Assembly: GCF_017355785.1 (NCBI RefSeq)
Contig: NZ_JAFEWE010000003.1
Location: forward strand, 434,001-498,000
DNA length: 64,000 nucleotides
Reading direction: 5' to 3'
Origin: Desertivirga arenae
GTDB taxonomy: Bacteria > Bacteroidota > Bacteroidia > Sphingobacteriales > Sphingobacteriaceae
The translations under genes were made by a program, and so were the position numbers. The notes beneath the pieces were generated by a model, which was given only the letters and a program-made list of their open reading frames with translations, was not told where the DNA came from and did not search any database. Each line of letters opens with the position of its first letter. Position 1 is the first letter of the stretch. This document shows positions 8,591 to 18,746 of the stretch, one piece after another.

Positions 8591-11209
8591 ATGAATTTCA
8601 ACAACTTTACAATCAAGGCACAGGAAGCGGTACAAAAGGCTTCCGAGATAGCAGTTGGCAATCAACAACAGGCTATTGAAAACGCTCATTTGCTGAAGGG
8701 ATTGCTTTTGGTTGACGAAAATGTAATCAACTATCTACTAAAAAAATTAAACGTCAACGTCAACCGCCTAAATACGGTTCTTGACGCCGAAATACAAAGC
8801 TACCCAAAAGTATCTGGTAGTAATATCTACCTATCCTCTTCTGCAAACGCTGCTTTAGTTAAAGCACAGAGCTATCTGAAAGAATTCAAAGACGAGTTTG
8901 TTTCTGTAGAACACATACTCCTAGGAATTCTTAACGCTGGCGACAAGTCCAGCAATATGTTAAAGGACTCGGGGGTGACTGAAAAGGACTTGAAGAAAGC
9001 TATTACAGAGCTTCGAGGGGATAATAAGGTGACCGACCAGAATGCCGAGGCGACTTATAACGCACTTAATAAGTATGCCCGGAACTTGAATGAGTATGCC
9101 GAGTCCGGAAAACTTGATCCCGTGATCGGTCGCGATGACGAGATCAGAAGAGTGATCCAGATCCTCTCCCGTCGTACCAAAAACAATCCAATCCTGATCG
9201 GAGAACCCGGTGTTGGTAAAACTGCAATTGCAGAGGGTATTGCTTTCCGTATCATCAAGGGCGATGCTCCTGAAAACCTTAAAAGCAAGGTAGTTTACTC
9301 CCTGGATATGGGAGCCTTGGTTGCCGGAGCTAAATACAAAGGAGAGTTTGAAGAGCGACTCAAAGCTGTGGTAAAAGAGGTTACTCAAAGCGATGGGGAG
9401 ATCATCCTGTTCATCGATGAGATCCATACCCTGGTTGGAGCCGGAGGTGGCGAAGGAGCTATGGATGCCGCCAATATCTTGAAACCAGCACTTGCCCGTG
9501 GAGAGCTTCGTGCAATCGGAGCAACAACATTAAACGAGTACCAGAAATATCTGGAAAAAGATAAAGCTCTTGAACGCCGTTTCCAAAAGGTGATGGTTGA
9601 TGAGCCAGACACCCAGGACGCTATTTCTATCCTTCGCGGATTGAAGGAGCGCTATGAAACTCACCATAAAGTAAGGATCAAAGACGAGGCAATTATTGCA
9701 GCGGTAGAACTTTCGCAACGCTATATCTCCGACCGCTTCTTACCCGACAAGGCTATTGACCTCATGGACGAAGCTGCTTCTAAATTACGTTTAGAAATGG
9801 ACTCAGTTCCTGAAGCAGTTGATGAATTGGAAAGAAAGATCATGCAGCTGGAGATCGAGCGTGAAGCCATTAAGCGTGAGAACGACGAGAGAAAAGTTGC
9901 TGAGCTGAGTGAAGAGATTGCAAACCTTTCTGCAGACCGAGACTCTTTAAGAGCTGCCTGGCAGTCTGAGAAAGATTTAGTTGATGCTACCAACCACGAA
10001 GTTGAGCAGATTGAGAATTACAAGCTGGAAGCAGAACAGGCAGAACGGGCTGGTGATTATGGGCGTGTAGCAGAACTGCGCTACGGTAAGATCAAAGAAT
10101 CACAGGATAAGGTGGAGCGACTGAAGAAAGAACTTCAGGAAAAACAATCCGACGGCAACCGTATGCTGAAGGAAGAGGTAACCTCTGAAGATATCGCAGG
10201 CGTGGTTTCTCGTTGGACCAGTATTCCTGTTACTAAAATGATACAAAGCGAACGCGAAAAGTTACTTCATCTTGAAGAAGAACTTCACAAACGTGTAGCG
10301 GGACAGGAAGAGGCTATTGAAGCAATTTCTGATGCTATCCGTCGCTCACGGGCAGGCCTTCACGATAAACGTAAGCCTATCGGCTCATTCATCTTCTTAG
10401 GAACAACTGGAGTTGGTAAGACGGAGTTAGCAAAAGCACTAGCAGAATTCCTGTTCAACGATGAGCATAGCATGGTACGGATCGATATGAGTGAATATCA
10501 GGAACGCCATGCAGTATCGAGACTTATCGGTGCGCCTCCGGGATATGTTGGCTATGATGAGGGTGGTCAGTTAACAGAAGCCGTTCGTCGCAGGCCTTAT
10601 AGCGTGATCCTTCTTGATGAGATTGAGAAAGCTCACCCGGATGTATTCAACATTCTGCTTCAGGTGCTGGACGATGGCCGCCTGACTGATAATAAAGGTC
10701 GCGTGGTAAACTTTAAGAACACCATCATCATCATGACTTCGAACATCGGTTCTCACCTCATCCAGGAAAACTTCAGTTCGTTGGATGAAGACAACCGTGA
10801 AGAAGTAGTTGCACGTACAAAGAATCAGTTATTCGAATTGTTGAAACAAACCATTCGTCCTGAGTTCTTAAACCGGATCGATGAGCTGATCATGTTCACC
10901 CCTCTTAATAGAAATGAGCTTAGAGACATTGTTGCTCTACAATTCCAGCACGTTAAGCAAACCCTTGCTGAAATGGGAATAGAGATCGACGCTTCCGAAG
11001 AAGCGCTCGACTGGCTTGCACAATTGGGTTACGATCCTCAGTTCGGAGCAAGACCATTGAAACGGGTGATCCAAAAACGAATCCTTAATGAATTATCGAA
11101 GGAGATTCTGGGAGGAAAGGTTGACAAAGAAAGCAGGATCCTTTTAGATGTATTTGATAAAAAGTTTGTTTTCCTGAACAAGGACAAACTAGAAGAGGCG
11201 AATGCATAG
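8591..11209 (+). CDS. clpB: ATP-dependent disaggregase ClpB
   Basis: Cytoplasmic Hsp100 chaperone that works with DnaK to pull apart protein aggregates after heat stress. The 872 aa contain an N-terminal Clp repeat domain (about 1-150) and AAA-1 with Walker A GEPGVGKT and Walker [16 protein letters not shown]. The long coiled-coil middle domain that separates ClpB from ClpA/ClpC spans about 410-530. AAA-2 has Walker A GTTGVGKT and a sensor-2 GARPLKR near the end. No IGF/IGL ClpP-binding loop was noticed, consistent with ClpB. It is monocistronic, with a terminator after it. No CIRCE element was found upstream. Confidence 0.98.
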   Translation: MNFNNFTIKAQEAVQKASEIAVGNQQQAIENAHLLKGLLLVDENVINYLLKKLNVNVNRLNTVLDAEIQSYPKVSGSNIYLSSSANAALVKAQSYLKEFKDEFVSVEHILLGILNAGDKSSNMLKDSGVTEKDLKKAITELRGDNKVTDQNAEATYNALNKYARNLNEYAESGKLDPVIGRDDEIRRVIQILSRRTKNNPILIGEPGVGKTAIAEGIAFRIIKGDAPENLKSKVVYSLDMGALVAGAKYKGEFEERLKAVVKEVTQSDGEIILFIDEIHTLVGAGGGEGAMDAANILKPALARGELRAIGATTLNEYQKYLEKDKALERRFQKVMVDEPDTQDAISILRGLKERYETHHKVRIKDEAIIAAVELSQRYISDRFLPDKAIDLMDEAASKLRLEMDSVPEAVDELERKIMQLEIEREAIKRENDERKVAELSEEIANLSADRDSLRAAWQSEKDLVDATNHEVEQIENYKLEAEQAERAGDYGRVAELRYGKIKESQDKVERLKKELQEKQSDGNRMLKEEVTSEDIAGVVSRWTSIPVTKMIQSEREKLLHLEEELHKRVAGQEEAIEAISDAIRRSRAGLHDKRKPIGSFIFLGTTGVGKTELAKALAEFLFNDEHSMVRIDMSEYQERHAVSRLIGAPPGYVGYDEGGQLTEAVRRRPYSVILLDEIEKAHPDVFNILLQVLDDGRLTDNKGRVVNFKNTIIIMTSNIGSHLIQENFSSLDEDNREEVVARTKNQLFELLKQTIRPEFLNRIDELIMFTPLNRNELRDIVALQFQHVKQTLAEMGIEIDASEEALDWLAQLGYDPQFGARPLKRVIQKRILNELSKEILGGKVDKESRILLDVFDKKFVFLNKDKLEEANA

Positions 11210-11234
11210 GTCATTAAGTTTTTAAATAATTCAT

Positions 11235-11268
11235 GAGGGAGATTTAACAGGTCTCCCTCTTTTCGTTT
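11235..11268 (+). terminator. Intrinsic terminator of clpB
   Basis: GAGGGAGA / TCTCCCTC 8-bp stem with a 9-nt loop, followed by TTTTCGTTT, 26 nt after the clpB stop. Confidence 0.85.
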
Positions 11269-11339
11269 GTACCAGGCCAATTCCTCAAGCCCAGCCTAAT
11301 TAACCACAAGTTAAACCACAATTATTCCAAAACACCATT

Positions 11340-11383
11340 CAGATCCGATTCAAATCCGATTCAAGTCCGATTCAGAACCGTTG
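11340..11383. repeat. Four 11-bp tandem repeats upstream of the DUF6266 gene
   Basis: Three near-identical units of consensus CARRTCCGATT start at 11340, 11351 and 11362. A degenerate fourth unit (CAGAACCGTTG) ends at 11383. The 11-bp period is close to one helical turn, so the copies would face the same side of the DNA. The array lies 100-143 bp before the ATG of the downstream gene. Confidence 0.8.
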
Positions 11384-11482
11384 TTTAAACGCAATCGAAA
11401 CCTATCTGAATAGAATCTAAATAGTAAAAGAATTTTCTTCATAAATAAGATTGTATTAACTTGGGAATAAACACTATATAAT

Positions 11483-12205
11483 ATGGCAAGATATACTAAC
11501 AGCCATTTTGGCGAAGTCAAAGGAAAAGTAGGAAATCTGGTAGGTAGTAGTTGGAGAGGAATCCCTTACGTAAAAAGTAAAGGAAAAAAAACGTGGAAAA
11601 AACCTAGTGAGGAACTAAAATCAACACGCTCATCTTTCAAGTTTATTAACGAATGGCTAATTCCAGTTCACTCCATGGTAATGATTGGATTCAAGAATTA
11701 TCATCCTCAAAAATCGGGTAGAAATTCTGCGCATTCCTATAATTCCACACGAGCATTGATAGAAACTGAGAAGGGCTTCGATATCGATTACTCCAAGTTC
11801 TTATTCAGTTATGGCAATCTTCCTGGTTGTAAAGGTGCAAGTGCTCGCATTACGGAGGATTCTAAAGTGGAGATCAGCTGGAGTACGGAAACACCCAAAA
11901 ACGCACGTAAATCAGACATCATGATGTACATTGTATTCTTTCCAGATGGAAATCTAGTGTTGTGTGATGAAGATGCCGCGAGCAGGAAAGAAGGAAAAAT
12001 AGAAATGCCTTTAATCCCGAGCCACAGGTCTGAAAGGATGGAGATCCATATCGCTTTTAAGTCCGCATTGTCAGATGAAGTGTCCATGAGCAAATATGTT
12101 GGAAGTCTCAATGTAAAAGAAGTAGTGCCGGAAGTAGTTGAGACCTCTAACCTCTGTAAGCCTGCTGCCTTACCGGACTTATTCTTCAGCAAGAGGCCGA
12201 AATAG
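11483..12205 (+). CDS. DUF6266 family protein
   Basis: A 240-aa protein that starts MARYTNSHFGEVKGKVGNLVG, which I recognise as the opening of the DUF6266 family found widely in Sphingobacteriaceae and relatives. No signal peptide, membrane helix or catalytic motif is visible. The basic N-terminal 50 residues (rich in Lys, with GKVGNLVGSSWRG and KSKGKKTWKK) resemble DNA- or structure-binding segments of phage-like proteins, but this is speculation. The C-terminal half is predicted to be beta-rich. It stands alone between clpB and marC and is preceded by the 11-bp tandem repeat. Function unknown. Confidence 0.8.
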   Translation: MARYTNSHFGEVKGKVGNLVGSSWRGIPYVKSKGKKTWKKPSEELKSTRSSFKFINEWLIPVHSMVMIGFKNYHPQKSGRNSAHSYNSTRALIETEKGFDIDYSKFLFSYGNLPGCKGASARITEDSKVEISWSTETPKNARKSDIMMYIVFFPDGNLVLCDEDAASRKEGKIEMPLIPSHRSERMEIHIAFKSALSDEVSMSKYVGSLNVKEVVPEVVETSNLCKPAALPDLFFSKRPK

Positions 12206-12303
12206 AACGAAAAATGATTCAAGTTTGCTAAATTTATCCACGAGCCAAACACTTTAATTCCTATTTGATTTTATTGTTGCTCCCGTATAAATGTTCTAAA
12301 AGT

Positions 12304-12882
12304 ATGTTCAACTTTTTCTCTTTAAATGGTAAGCAGATCGTCACTGTTACGATGATTCTCTTTGCCATTATTGACATTATAGGCTCCATTCCGGTGGTAA
12401 TTGCTTTAAGGCAGAAAGCCGGGCGTATTCAATCAGGAAAGGCAACCTTAGTTTCGGGAGCCTTGATGGTGGTATTTTTATATCTCGGTGATGAGCTATT
12501 GAAACTGATCGGACTTGACGTGGCATCATTTGCCATTGCAGGTTCATTAGTGATCTTTGTTATAGCCATGGAAATGATCTTGGGTGTAACGTTTTTTAAG
12601 GAAGAACAAACAGACACTGTTTCGATTGTTCCTCTGGCCTTTCCGCTCATTGCCGGAGCAGGAACAATGACAACCTTGCTATCGCTTAAATCGGAGTACG
12701 ATACTCAGAATATCCTTGTAGGGATCATCATAAATATGTGTTTCGTGTTTCTGGTACTAAAAAATACAATCCGGATTGAACACTTTCTGGGTCAGTCCGG
12801 ATTGCATGTGTTGCGAAAAGCTTTCGGCATAATCCTCCTAGCTATTGCTATAAAGCTCTTTAGGTCAAATACGGGAATATAA
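12304..12882 (+). CDS. MarC family integral membrane protein
   Basis: Inner-membrane protein of the MarC/UPF0056 family with six predicted helices in 192 aa. Family features are the FAIIDIIGSIPVV segment in TM1 and the PLAFPLIAGAGTMTT loop in the middle. The family was once linked to multiple antibiotic resistance, but that role has been withdrawn and its function is unknown. The ATG at 12304 (MFNFFSLNGKQ) is chosen because the 13 residues upstream in the frame do not resemble the family N-terminus. Its stop lies 1 nt from the stop of the next, convergent gene. Confidence 0.88.
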   Translation: MFNFFSLNGKQIVTVTMILFAIIDIIGSIPVVIALRQKAGRIQSGKATLVSGALMVVFLYLGDELLKLIGLDVASFAIAGSLVIFVIAMEMILGVTFFKEEQTDTVSIVPLAFPLIAGAGTMTTLLSLKSEYDTQNILVGIIINMCFVFLVLKNTIRIEHFLGQSGLHVLRKAFGIILLAIAIKLFRSNTGI

Positions 12883-12883
12883 A

Positions 12884-13606
12884 TTATTTAGTAATACCAG
12901 TTGGTATAAGCGGAGTTGAAAGAAGTATTTGGAGAGCTTGCTCTTTTGTAAATCCTTCTTCTAACAAAGCATCAAAAAAGGCCTTGTTCAACTTGGCGAG
13001 TTCCTTCAACTTTCCAGGTTGCTTGAGATAATTTAAATAAGAATCAACGGCGGACTTATAGATGTCTTTATAAACCTCCCCTAAATTACCCATAAAATCA
13101 AATGGATTTGCAGAGGTAGCGACGGCTGCAGCTGTGTCAACGACTACTTCCTCAGGATAACGGGAAACCTGAGTATCAGATGTTCTCTTTTTTGCCAAGT
13201 CTACTCCATAGAAGTTGAAATCAAATCTGCTCCCAGACTCGACCTCTATCACGTCAAACTTTTTAACAGATTTCGGAATAGCATTAAAGTAGACTTTAAA
13301 GGTATGCTCTTTCTCATTTTCTGAAAAATTATATTGCTCAGGTGCAATAGGAATTCCTTCAGCTTTAAGAAAGCGGTACTTTTTACCATCAGGCGTGTTA
13401 ATATGAATATCCGGATTTAAAGCGATCCATCCATTATTATTAAGATGACTAAAGGTAATCACCGTTTGTTCTTTGCTTAAGTCTACTTTAGAGATAAAGC
13501 AGTTTTGGTCTCCAACAGTCCCAACAAAAGGCTTTTCGTAAGTTTGAGCAAAAGTCGAACTGAACAAAAGAGAAAAGGCAAAGGTTAAAATACTTAAAAT
13601 TCTCAT
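12884..13606 (-). CDS. Secreted protein of unknown function
   Basis: A 240-aa protein with a clear signal peptide (hydrophobic core to about residue 20, cleavage after TFA before Gln). The mature N-terminal half is beta-rich. The C-terminal 80 residues are helical and Lys-rich (FDALLEEGFTKEQALQILLSTPL). No lipobox or known motif was recognised. It is convergent with the MarC gene (1 nt between stops) and its ATG is 44 nt from the end of the methyltransferase gene that lies behind it on the same strand. Its location would be periplasm or outer membrane. Confidence 0.7.
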   Translation of the reverse strand: MRILSILTFAFSLLFSSTFAQTYEKPFVGTVGDQNCFISKVDLSKEQTVITFSHLNNNGWIALNPDIHINTPDGKKYRFLKAEGIPIAPEQYNFSENEKEHTFKVYFNAIPKSVKKFDVIEVESGSRFDFNFYGVDLAKKRTSDTQVSRYPEEVVVDTAAAVATSANPFDFMGNLGEVYKDIYKSAVDSYLNYLKQPGKLKELAKLNKAFFDALLEEGFTKEQALQILLSTPLIPTGITK

Positions 13607-13650
13607 GCTTGTTTTTTTGCCACAAGATACCTAATAAACCTTTAGATAAT

Positions 13651-14826
13651 TTATTCTTTTTTTATAAGTCTAGCTACAAACATAGTATCCGCCTTGTGCT
13701 CATATCCTTTCAACAGCTTCTGCTCGGTCAGGGTCAATCCAAATTCCTTTTGAAGGAGCTCGACGTTCTCTTCATTTTCTTCTTTGAATGCAGAACAGGT
13801 AATATAAACAAGAGGCTTCCCTGGTTTAAGGTATTTCACTACGTTCTTAATGATAGATCGTTGCAAGTTCTGAAACGAATTGATCCTTCCCTCCCTAAAT
13901 TGGCTGATCATCTCGGGACTTCTTCCCCAGGTTCCAGAACCGCTACAGGGTGCATCGAGAATGATTCCATCAAAGCTGAAATCATGAAGTACAGGATCGG
14001 GATTTTGAAGAAGATCAATCACCTTCTTCTGATACTTGAGAATGCCCGCAGTTCGGAAACGTTCATCCAAATTATCCAGGATGCTCTCCCGTACATCAGA
14101 AACAAGAAGCTTTATGGTTGGTTCCTGATCACGGATCAGCAAGGACTTCCCCCCTGAAGCAGCGCAGGCATCCCACCAGTAGTCCCATTTCTGGGGATGG
14201 AATAATTCTCCTGCTTGCTGAGATGAAAGGTCTTGAATTTCAAAGGCAGCAGTTTGTCCCGCAAAGATTTGATCCAGCTTTGTTCCGTTAGGTAAACGAA
14301 CGCTGGTGTCAGATTCTTCATCGAAGACAATACCAGCATCAGCCAGTTTTGATTTAACCAACACTTCTTTACCGCGATGAATACGTATGAAAAGATCCGG
14401 CTGGATGAAAAGCGACTTTAGGAACTCTCTCCTATCTATCCCTTCAGATAAATGCTGATAAAATGGGTATACGTCTTCTAGTTTAAAACCCAAATCTGAA
14501 GACTCCAGAAATTCTATTTTCTCCTCTAACGGAAGTTCAATCCTCGAATTCAGCTCTGGCTTAAAATACTCCAGGAAAGCTGAAGCTGAGGAATTGCATA
14601 GAAACTCTGCCAGAAACAACCTTTCAGTTGGAACAAGGTTTGGAGAGGCTTTTCCCAGGCGAAAGTAATTATATAATAAACTACTAGCCACACGCCTGTC
14701 TGTACTTCCCATTTGCTTGTTCTCCCGGAAAAAGCCGGGTAGGAACTTTGTTAAAGGAAGATCTTCCGGATACTCGTCCAGGATGCGAAGAAATGTTTTT
14801 AGTTGATTTTCGTATTTAAAAGCCAT
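13651..14826 (-). CDS. RsmB/RsmF-type rRNA cytosine-C5 methyltransferase
   Basis: SAM-dependent RNA m5C methyltransferase of the NOL1/NOP2/sun family, 391 aa. It carries the SAM-binding motif I (DACAASGGKS, about residues 219-228), the motif IV cysteine Cys294 in DAPCSGSG and the motif VI catalytic cysteine Cys344 in YITCS. This two-cysteine arrangement is specific to the family. The N-terminal 130 residues are a helical domain reminiscent of the NusB-like region of RsmB but not clearly one. The target is probably 16S rRNA, though which cytosine cannot be told. It stands alone, with guaA upstream on the same strand behind a strong terminator. Confidence 0.9.
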   Translation of the reverse strand: MAFKYENQLKTFLRILDEYPEDLPLTKFLPGFFRENKQMGSTDRRVASSLLYNYFRLGKASPNLVPTERLFLAEFLCNSSASAFLEYFKPELNSRIELPLEEKIEFLESSDLGFKLEDVYPFYQHLSEGIDRREFLKSLFIQPDLFIRIHRGKEVLVKSKLADAGIVFDEESDTSVRLPNGTKLDQIFAGQTAAFEIQDLSSQQAGELFHPQKWDYWWDACAASGGKSLLIRDQEPTIKLLVSDVRESILDNLDERFRTAGILKYQKKVIDLLQNPDPVLHDFSFDGIILDAPCSGSGTWGRSPEMISQFREGRINSFQNLQRSIIKNVVKYLKPGKPLVYITCSAFKEENEENVELLQKEFGLTLTEQKLLKGYEHKADTMFVARLIKKE

Positions 14827-14873
14827 AGATGCAGCGAGCTACCTACCCACCTTACAAAGTTGGATAATAATAG

Positions 14874-14917
14874 TTAAAAACAAATATGGTCTGTGTGTTT
14901 CACAGACCATATTTGTT
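14874..14917 (-). terminator. Intrinsic terminator of guaA
   Basis: A perfect 17-bp inverted repeat (14879-14895 and 14901-14917) with a 5-nt loop lies 49 nt after the guaA stop. On the minus strand it runs into a T tract (TTTTT) at its distal end. Confidence 0.92.
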
Positions 14918-14966
14918 AAAATAGTAAAAGCATAGTACTATCCCCCATTTGAGGAATAAAGGGAAC

Positions 14967-16496
14967 TTACTCCCACTCAATAGTAGCCGGTGGTTTAGAA
15001 CTGATGTCGTAAACCACACGATTTATACCTTTTACATTATTAATAATTTCATTAGAGATCTTCGCTAGAAGCTCGTAAGGAAGGTGACTCCAATCTGCAG
15101 TCATGCCGTCTACTGAACCTACTGCACGTAAGCAGATCACGTGCTCATAAGTACGCTCATCTCCCATTACCCCTACAGATTGAACCGGTAGGAATATGGC
15201 ACCTGCCTGCCAAACTTTGTCATACCAGCCAGAAGCTTTTAAGTTATTGATGTATATAGCATCGGCTTCCTGAAGGATAGCAACTTTCTCCGGAGTTATC
15301 TCTCCCAGAATACGGATAGCTAAACCTGGTCCCGGGAACGGGTGACGCTGAAGAATGATATCGTCGATTCCTAAGGTTTTTCCTACTTTACGCACCTCAT
15401 CTTTAAATAAGGTATTTAAAGGTTCAACAACTTTAAGTTTCATGAAATCAGGAAGGCCACCTACGTTATGGTGCGACTTGATCGTTGCAGAAGGACCTTT
15501 AACAGAGATCGACTCGATCACATCCGGATAGATGGTTCCTTGTCCAAGCCATTTTACATCCTGTACTTCGTGTGCTGCATCATCGAATACTTCAATAAAT
15601 ACGCGACCAATGATCTTACGTTTTTGTTCAGGGTCTTTTACACCGTTCAGCTGACTTAAGAACCGATCTTTGGAGTCGATACCACGAACGTTTAAGCCCA
15701 TGTGTTTATAAGATTCAAGCACCTGCTCGAATTCATCTTTACGAAGTAAACCGTTATCAACAAAGATACAGTGAAGATTTGCACCGATAGCTTTATGTAA
15801 CAGGATAGCAGCAACTGAAGAGTCAACTCCTCCTGACAAACCTAAAACTACTTTATCATTTCCTATCTTTTCACGAAGAGAAGCGATAGTTGTTTCAACG
15901 AACGAATCTGGGGTCCAGTCTTGTTTACATCCGCAGATGTCTACAAGGAAATTCTCAAGAAGCTGTTTACCATCAGTGCTATGAGTTACTTCAGGGTGGA
16001 ACTGGATTCCATATGTTTTTGTGCCCTTAATATGGTAAGCGGCAACATGAACTGAGTCTGTACTTGCAATCACCTCAAATTCAGCAGGTATTTCTTTAAT
16101 GGTATCACCATGTGACATCCACACCTGAGAATCTTTAGGAATATTTCTCATCAATGGATGAGCCGAATCTATGAAATGAAGATTTGCCCTGCCATATTCA
16201 CGTATAGTTGATGGGATCACTTCCCCACCTGAAGTATGAGCAAGATACTGAGCTCCGTAACAAACACCTAAAAGCGGGTATTTATTATGAAATTCTTCAA
16301 CAACGATCTGAGGAGCATCCTCTTGTCTAACAGAAAACGGGCTTCCGGAGAATATAACTCCTTTAACAGTTTCATCAAATTCAGGAAGCTTGTTGTACGG
16401 GTGGATTTCGCAGTATACGCTTAGTTCTCTTACTCTTCTGGCTATTAGCTGGGTATATTGTGAGCCGAAGTCAAGAATGATGATTTTTTCTTGCAT
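14967..16496 (-). CDS. guaA: GMP synthase (glutamine-hydrolysing)
   Basis: Converts XMP to GMP with glutamine and ATP in purine synthesis; cytoplasmic. It has 509 aa from the ATG at 16496. The N-terminal class I amidotransferase domain has the nucleophile Cys79 (GVCYGAQ) and the His167/Glu169 pair (QFHPEVTHS). The ATP pyrophosphatase domain has the PP-loop SGGVDSS at 221-227. The C-terminal dimerisation domain ends in PPATIEWE, the canonical GMP synthase terminus. An in-frame TTG six bases upstream is rejected because the standard start [11 protein letters not shown] fits. A consensus -7 box ends 3 nt before the ATG, suggesting a leaderless mRNA. Confidence 0.98.
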   Translation of the reverse strand: MQEKIIILDFGSQYTQLIARRVRELSVYCEIHPYNKLPEFDETVKGVIFSGSPFSVRQEDAPQIVVEEFHNKYPLLGVCYGAQYLAHTSGGEVIPSTIREYGRANLHFIDSAHPLMRNIPKDSQVWMSHGDTIKEIPAEFEVIASTDSVHVAAYHIKGTKTYGIQFHPEVTHSTDGKQLLENFLVDICGCKQDWTPDSFVETTIASLREKIGNDKVVLGLSGGVDSSVAAILLHKAIGANLHCIFVDNGLLRKDEFEQVLESYKHMGLNVRGIDSKDRFLSQLNGVKDPEQKRKIIGRVFIEVFDDAAHEVQDVKWLGQGTIYPDVIESISVKGPSATIKSHHNVGGLPDFMKLKVVEPLNTLFKDEVRKVGKTLGIDDIILQRHPFPGPGLAIRILGEITPEKVAILQEADAIYINNLKASGWYDKVWQAGAIFLPVQSVGVMGDERTYEHVICLRAVGSVDGMTADWSHLPYELLAKISNEIINNVKGINRVVYDISSKPPATIEWE

Positions 16497-16499
16497 GGG

Positions 16500-16507
16500 C
16501 AAAGATA
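16500..16507 (-). promoter_or_regulatory. -7 promoter box of guaA
   Basis: TATCTTTG on the minus strand is a perfect Bacteroidota -7 element. Only three bases (CCC) separate it from the guaA ATG, which would put transcription start at or very near the start codon. Confidence 0.6.
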
Positions 16508-16525
16508 GAAATTAAAATGAAACAC

Positions 16526-17977
16526 CTAAAAGAAAAACATCATTGCTCTTCGTAAGGACGCAACAGGGTTTCTGGCCTTGGCTTCTCTTACCACACTTCT
16601 TCTGATCTTGGTCCTCATATAAGTGACCACCTTATCTTTTTGCACTTCACCCTGCTCTCTTATTCCTCCTAAAATTCTCAATGAATATAATGCCATTACT
16701 CCACCAATGATGAAGAAGAAGCTCCATCCCTTAAGATCAACTAATGGCAACACAGCGCTTGTTCCGTCCCCCTTCCATTCAAAGCTCCAAACTAGCTGGT
16801 GACTTGCAAAGAAATCGGCTAGCAGCCCCCCTACCAAAGGTGCGATAGTAGAGAAAAAGGCTACGGTCATGTTTTTTACTGAAAGGTATACGATGGCTTC
16901 TTCCTTAGGAGCAAGTTTCATCCCGATATTACCTATTCCCAGGTTAATTCCAGCGGTAGAAATACCACTGAAGATATTAATTACCACCAGCATGATCACT
17001 GTACCAAGATGCGATCCCGGCATGGTAGTAAATGCCCATGCAAGGATACAAAGTATGTAGATCGGAGCACAAATGTTGATTATCGTTTTATTGCTAAAGC
17101 GGTCTGAATATCTTCCCCATATTTTAATTGAGAATATACTGCTTAATTGTCCGATGATCCCAAAAGCAATAATATAAGACAGCTCAATTCCAAGGGTCTT
17201 CATCATGTAAACTGAGAAGAAAGGAGTGGCAAGGTTTAAAGAAAATGCCCATGAAGAATTAAAGGCAAGTAACTTACGGAAGTTCCTATCCTTCAGTGGC
17301 TTTTTAAGCAAAAGGAACAAGTTATCGTTCACCATCATAGACTTAGGCTCCGGAGTTTTTGCCAACATTAAGATGCCGAGCATTCCAAAACCTCCCCCTA
17401 TTAAGAACATCACAGAATAGGCCTGAAATTCGTAAGCAGGATAATGAGCTTTAATGTAGTCAAGTGTAAAGGCAATAGATAGGCTTAGTACCACATTCAG
17501 ACTCTGTGTTAATCTGCTTCTGTGAGAGAAATAGGTTCCTAATTGCTCTGTGGGAACAAGATCTCTCATCCATGAATTCCAACTTGCTCCCGCAACCGAT
17601 CCAAAGTAATAATGGAAGAAGAGGAAGAAAATTAAAACAGATACACTCGTGGATGTAGAAAATATGAACGGCAGTAGGGCTATAATTATTAAGGGAAAAC
17701 GCGCAAAGATATTTGCAATAACAGCTATTGCTTTCCTGTTTCTGTATTTCCGTACTAACCAAACAGATACTAATTGAAAAATGCTACTGAATGTGGGTAG
17801 GGCTGCCAAAACTCCCAACTGAAAATTCGATGCTCCCATGTGAATGGCCATTGCGACGAGGAAGGCTCCTCCTGTAAATGAAACCATAGACTCAGCAAAC
17901 AAACCGTCTGCTATCACCAACTTTAATCCCGATTGCACATCCTCTTTACTGAGGTTCTCAGACGGCTTAAATCTCAT
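16526..17977 (-). CDS. MFS transporter of unknown substrate
   Basis: Inner-membrane transporter of 483 aa with about 12 predicted helices. The MFS fold shows in the repeated halves and in short basic loops such as RKYRNRKA after TM2. The cytoplasmic N-terminus (MRFKPSENLSKEDVQSGLK) and a basic C-terminal tail (TKIRRSVVREAKARN) extend beyond the core. It resembles uncharacterised MFS proteins common in Bacteroidota and has none of the drug-pump signatures of the Bcr gene at 4.5 kb. It lies upstream of guaA on the same strand; the 29-bp gap is taken up by the guaA promoter box. Substrate unknown. Confidence 0.85.
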   Translation of the reverse strand: MRFKPSENLSKEDVQSGLKLVIADGLFAESMVSFTGGAFLVAMAIHMGASNFQLGVLAALPTFSSIFQLVSVWLVRKYRNRKAIAVIANIFARFPLIIIALLPFIFSTSTSVSVLIFFLFFHYYFGSVAGASWNSWMRDLVPTEQLGTYFSHRSRLTQSLNVVLSLSIAFTLDYIKAHYPAYEFQAYSVMFLIGGGFGMLGILMLAKTPEPKSMMVNDNLFLLLKKPLKDRNFRKLLAFNSSWAFSLNLATPFFSVYMMKTLGIELSYIIAFGIIGQLSSIFSIKIWGRYSDRFSNKTIINICAPIYILCILAWAFTTMPGSHLGTVIMLVVINIFSGISTAGINLGIGNIGMKLAPKEEAIVYLSVKNMTVAFFSTIAPLVGGLLADFFASHQLVWSFEWKGDGTSAVLPLVDLKGWSFFFIIGGVMALYSLRILGGIREQGEVQKDKVVTYMRTKIRRSVVREAKARNPVASLRRAMMFFF

Positions 17978-18131
17978 AAAACTCTTTCCCTTTTCTTTAA
18001 ACTCAACTCTTGTACGATACTCGTACTTAATATGTTATTGATTTTTCAAATTGGACGCCGAAGAGGGTTTAGGCTAAAAATACCCGTTTAAAGTACCTGA
18101 GAGAGGGTTAGAAGCAGGGGAATAATAAAAA

Positions 18132-18180
18132 TATCCAACAGAAACGTGGAGTATATGGGGCAATACTCCTCGTTTCTGTG
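18132..18180 (-). terminator. Terminator of the small lipoprotein gene
   Basis: A long imperfect hairpin pairs ACAGAAACG with CGTTTCTGT, and TGGAGTAT with ATACTCCT, around an 8-nt loop. On the minus strand it is followed by a T-rich run (GGATATTTTTATT). It lies about 20 nt after the gene stop. Confidence 0.75.
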
Positions 18181-18197
18181 GAAATATTTTTTCATAA

Positions 18198-18623
18198 CTA
18201 GTTGAAAACTAACTGTGCCGGTCCCGAAACTTTGCTTATATGACAGGAACATTTTCCACCCATCATATAGAAGGAGCCACGTACTGTCTTGTTTGAAACA
18301 GGATGTTTACCTGTAACAATCACCGAATCTCCAGATTCTGAAATATCGGCCAGGTTAGCATCAGATGCCACTAATGCTATTCCTTCAGCCGTAACAGTAT
18401 CGGGAACAATACCTTTCAGCAAAGAATTATTAGTGCGTTTATTGATGGAGGTGTAGTTTTTTACTTTTACTGCATGTCCATTTCCATCTACAAATTTTAC
18501 GCTGACAGAACGAAATTCTTCTGTGCAAATTTTTGAAGGGCAATCAGTAGCCTGTGATTTCTCTATTGTTTCGCAGGAAGCAATGCACGCAGCAAGTCCC
18601 GCCATGAAAATCAGTCTTTTCAT
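18198..18623 (-). CDS. Small lipoprotein of unknown function
   Basis: A 141-aa protein with a lipoprotein signal peptide and acylation Cys17 (AACIASC). The mature part has several further cysteines (CPSKICTEEF near the N-terminus, GGKCSC near the C-terminus), which may form disulphides. The remainder is predicted to be beta-strand (SVKFVDGNGHAVKVK), like a small Ig-like or carboxypeptidase-regulatory fold. It is divergent from the TauE/SafE gene and ends at a strong hairpin. No family was recognised. Confidence 0.72.
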   Translation of the reverse strand: MKRLIFMAGLAACIASCETIEKSQATDCPSKICTEEFRSVSVKFVDGNGHAVKVKNYTSINKRTNNSLLKGIVPDTVTAEGIALVASDANLADISESGDSVIVTGKHPVSNKTVRGSFYMMGGKCSCHISKVSGPAQLVFN

Positions 18624-18715
18624 TCGTTGAAGGTTTAATGAATTGATACGACCAATACGAAAAAATAAGAACTAACGCTACAAGGGCAATATTTGTTCAG
18701 GGACATTCTTCGCAG

Positions 18716-18723
18716 TATCTTCG
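18716..18723 (+). promoter_or_regulatory. Candidate -7 box of the TauE/SafE gene
   Basis: TATCTTCG, one mismatch from TAnnTTTG, 23 nt before the ATG at 18747 and downstream of the alternative TTG start at 18693. Confidence 0.4.
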
Positions 18724-18746
18724 CCCGCTGTTCACAGACCGAACTT

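Noticed and set aside
13609-14157. 182-codon plus-strand frame within the methyltransferase
   Set aside because: It overlaps a well-supported family gene on the other strand and reads as a low-complexity shadow.
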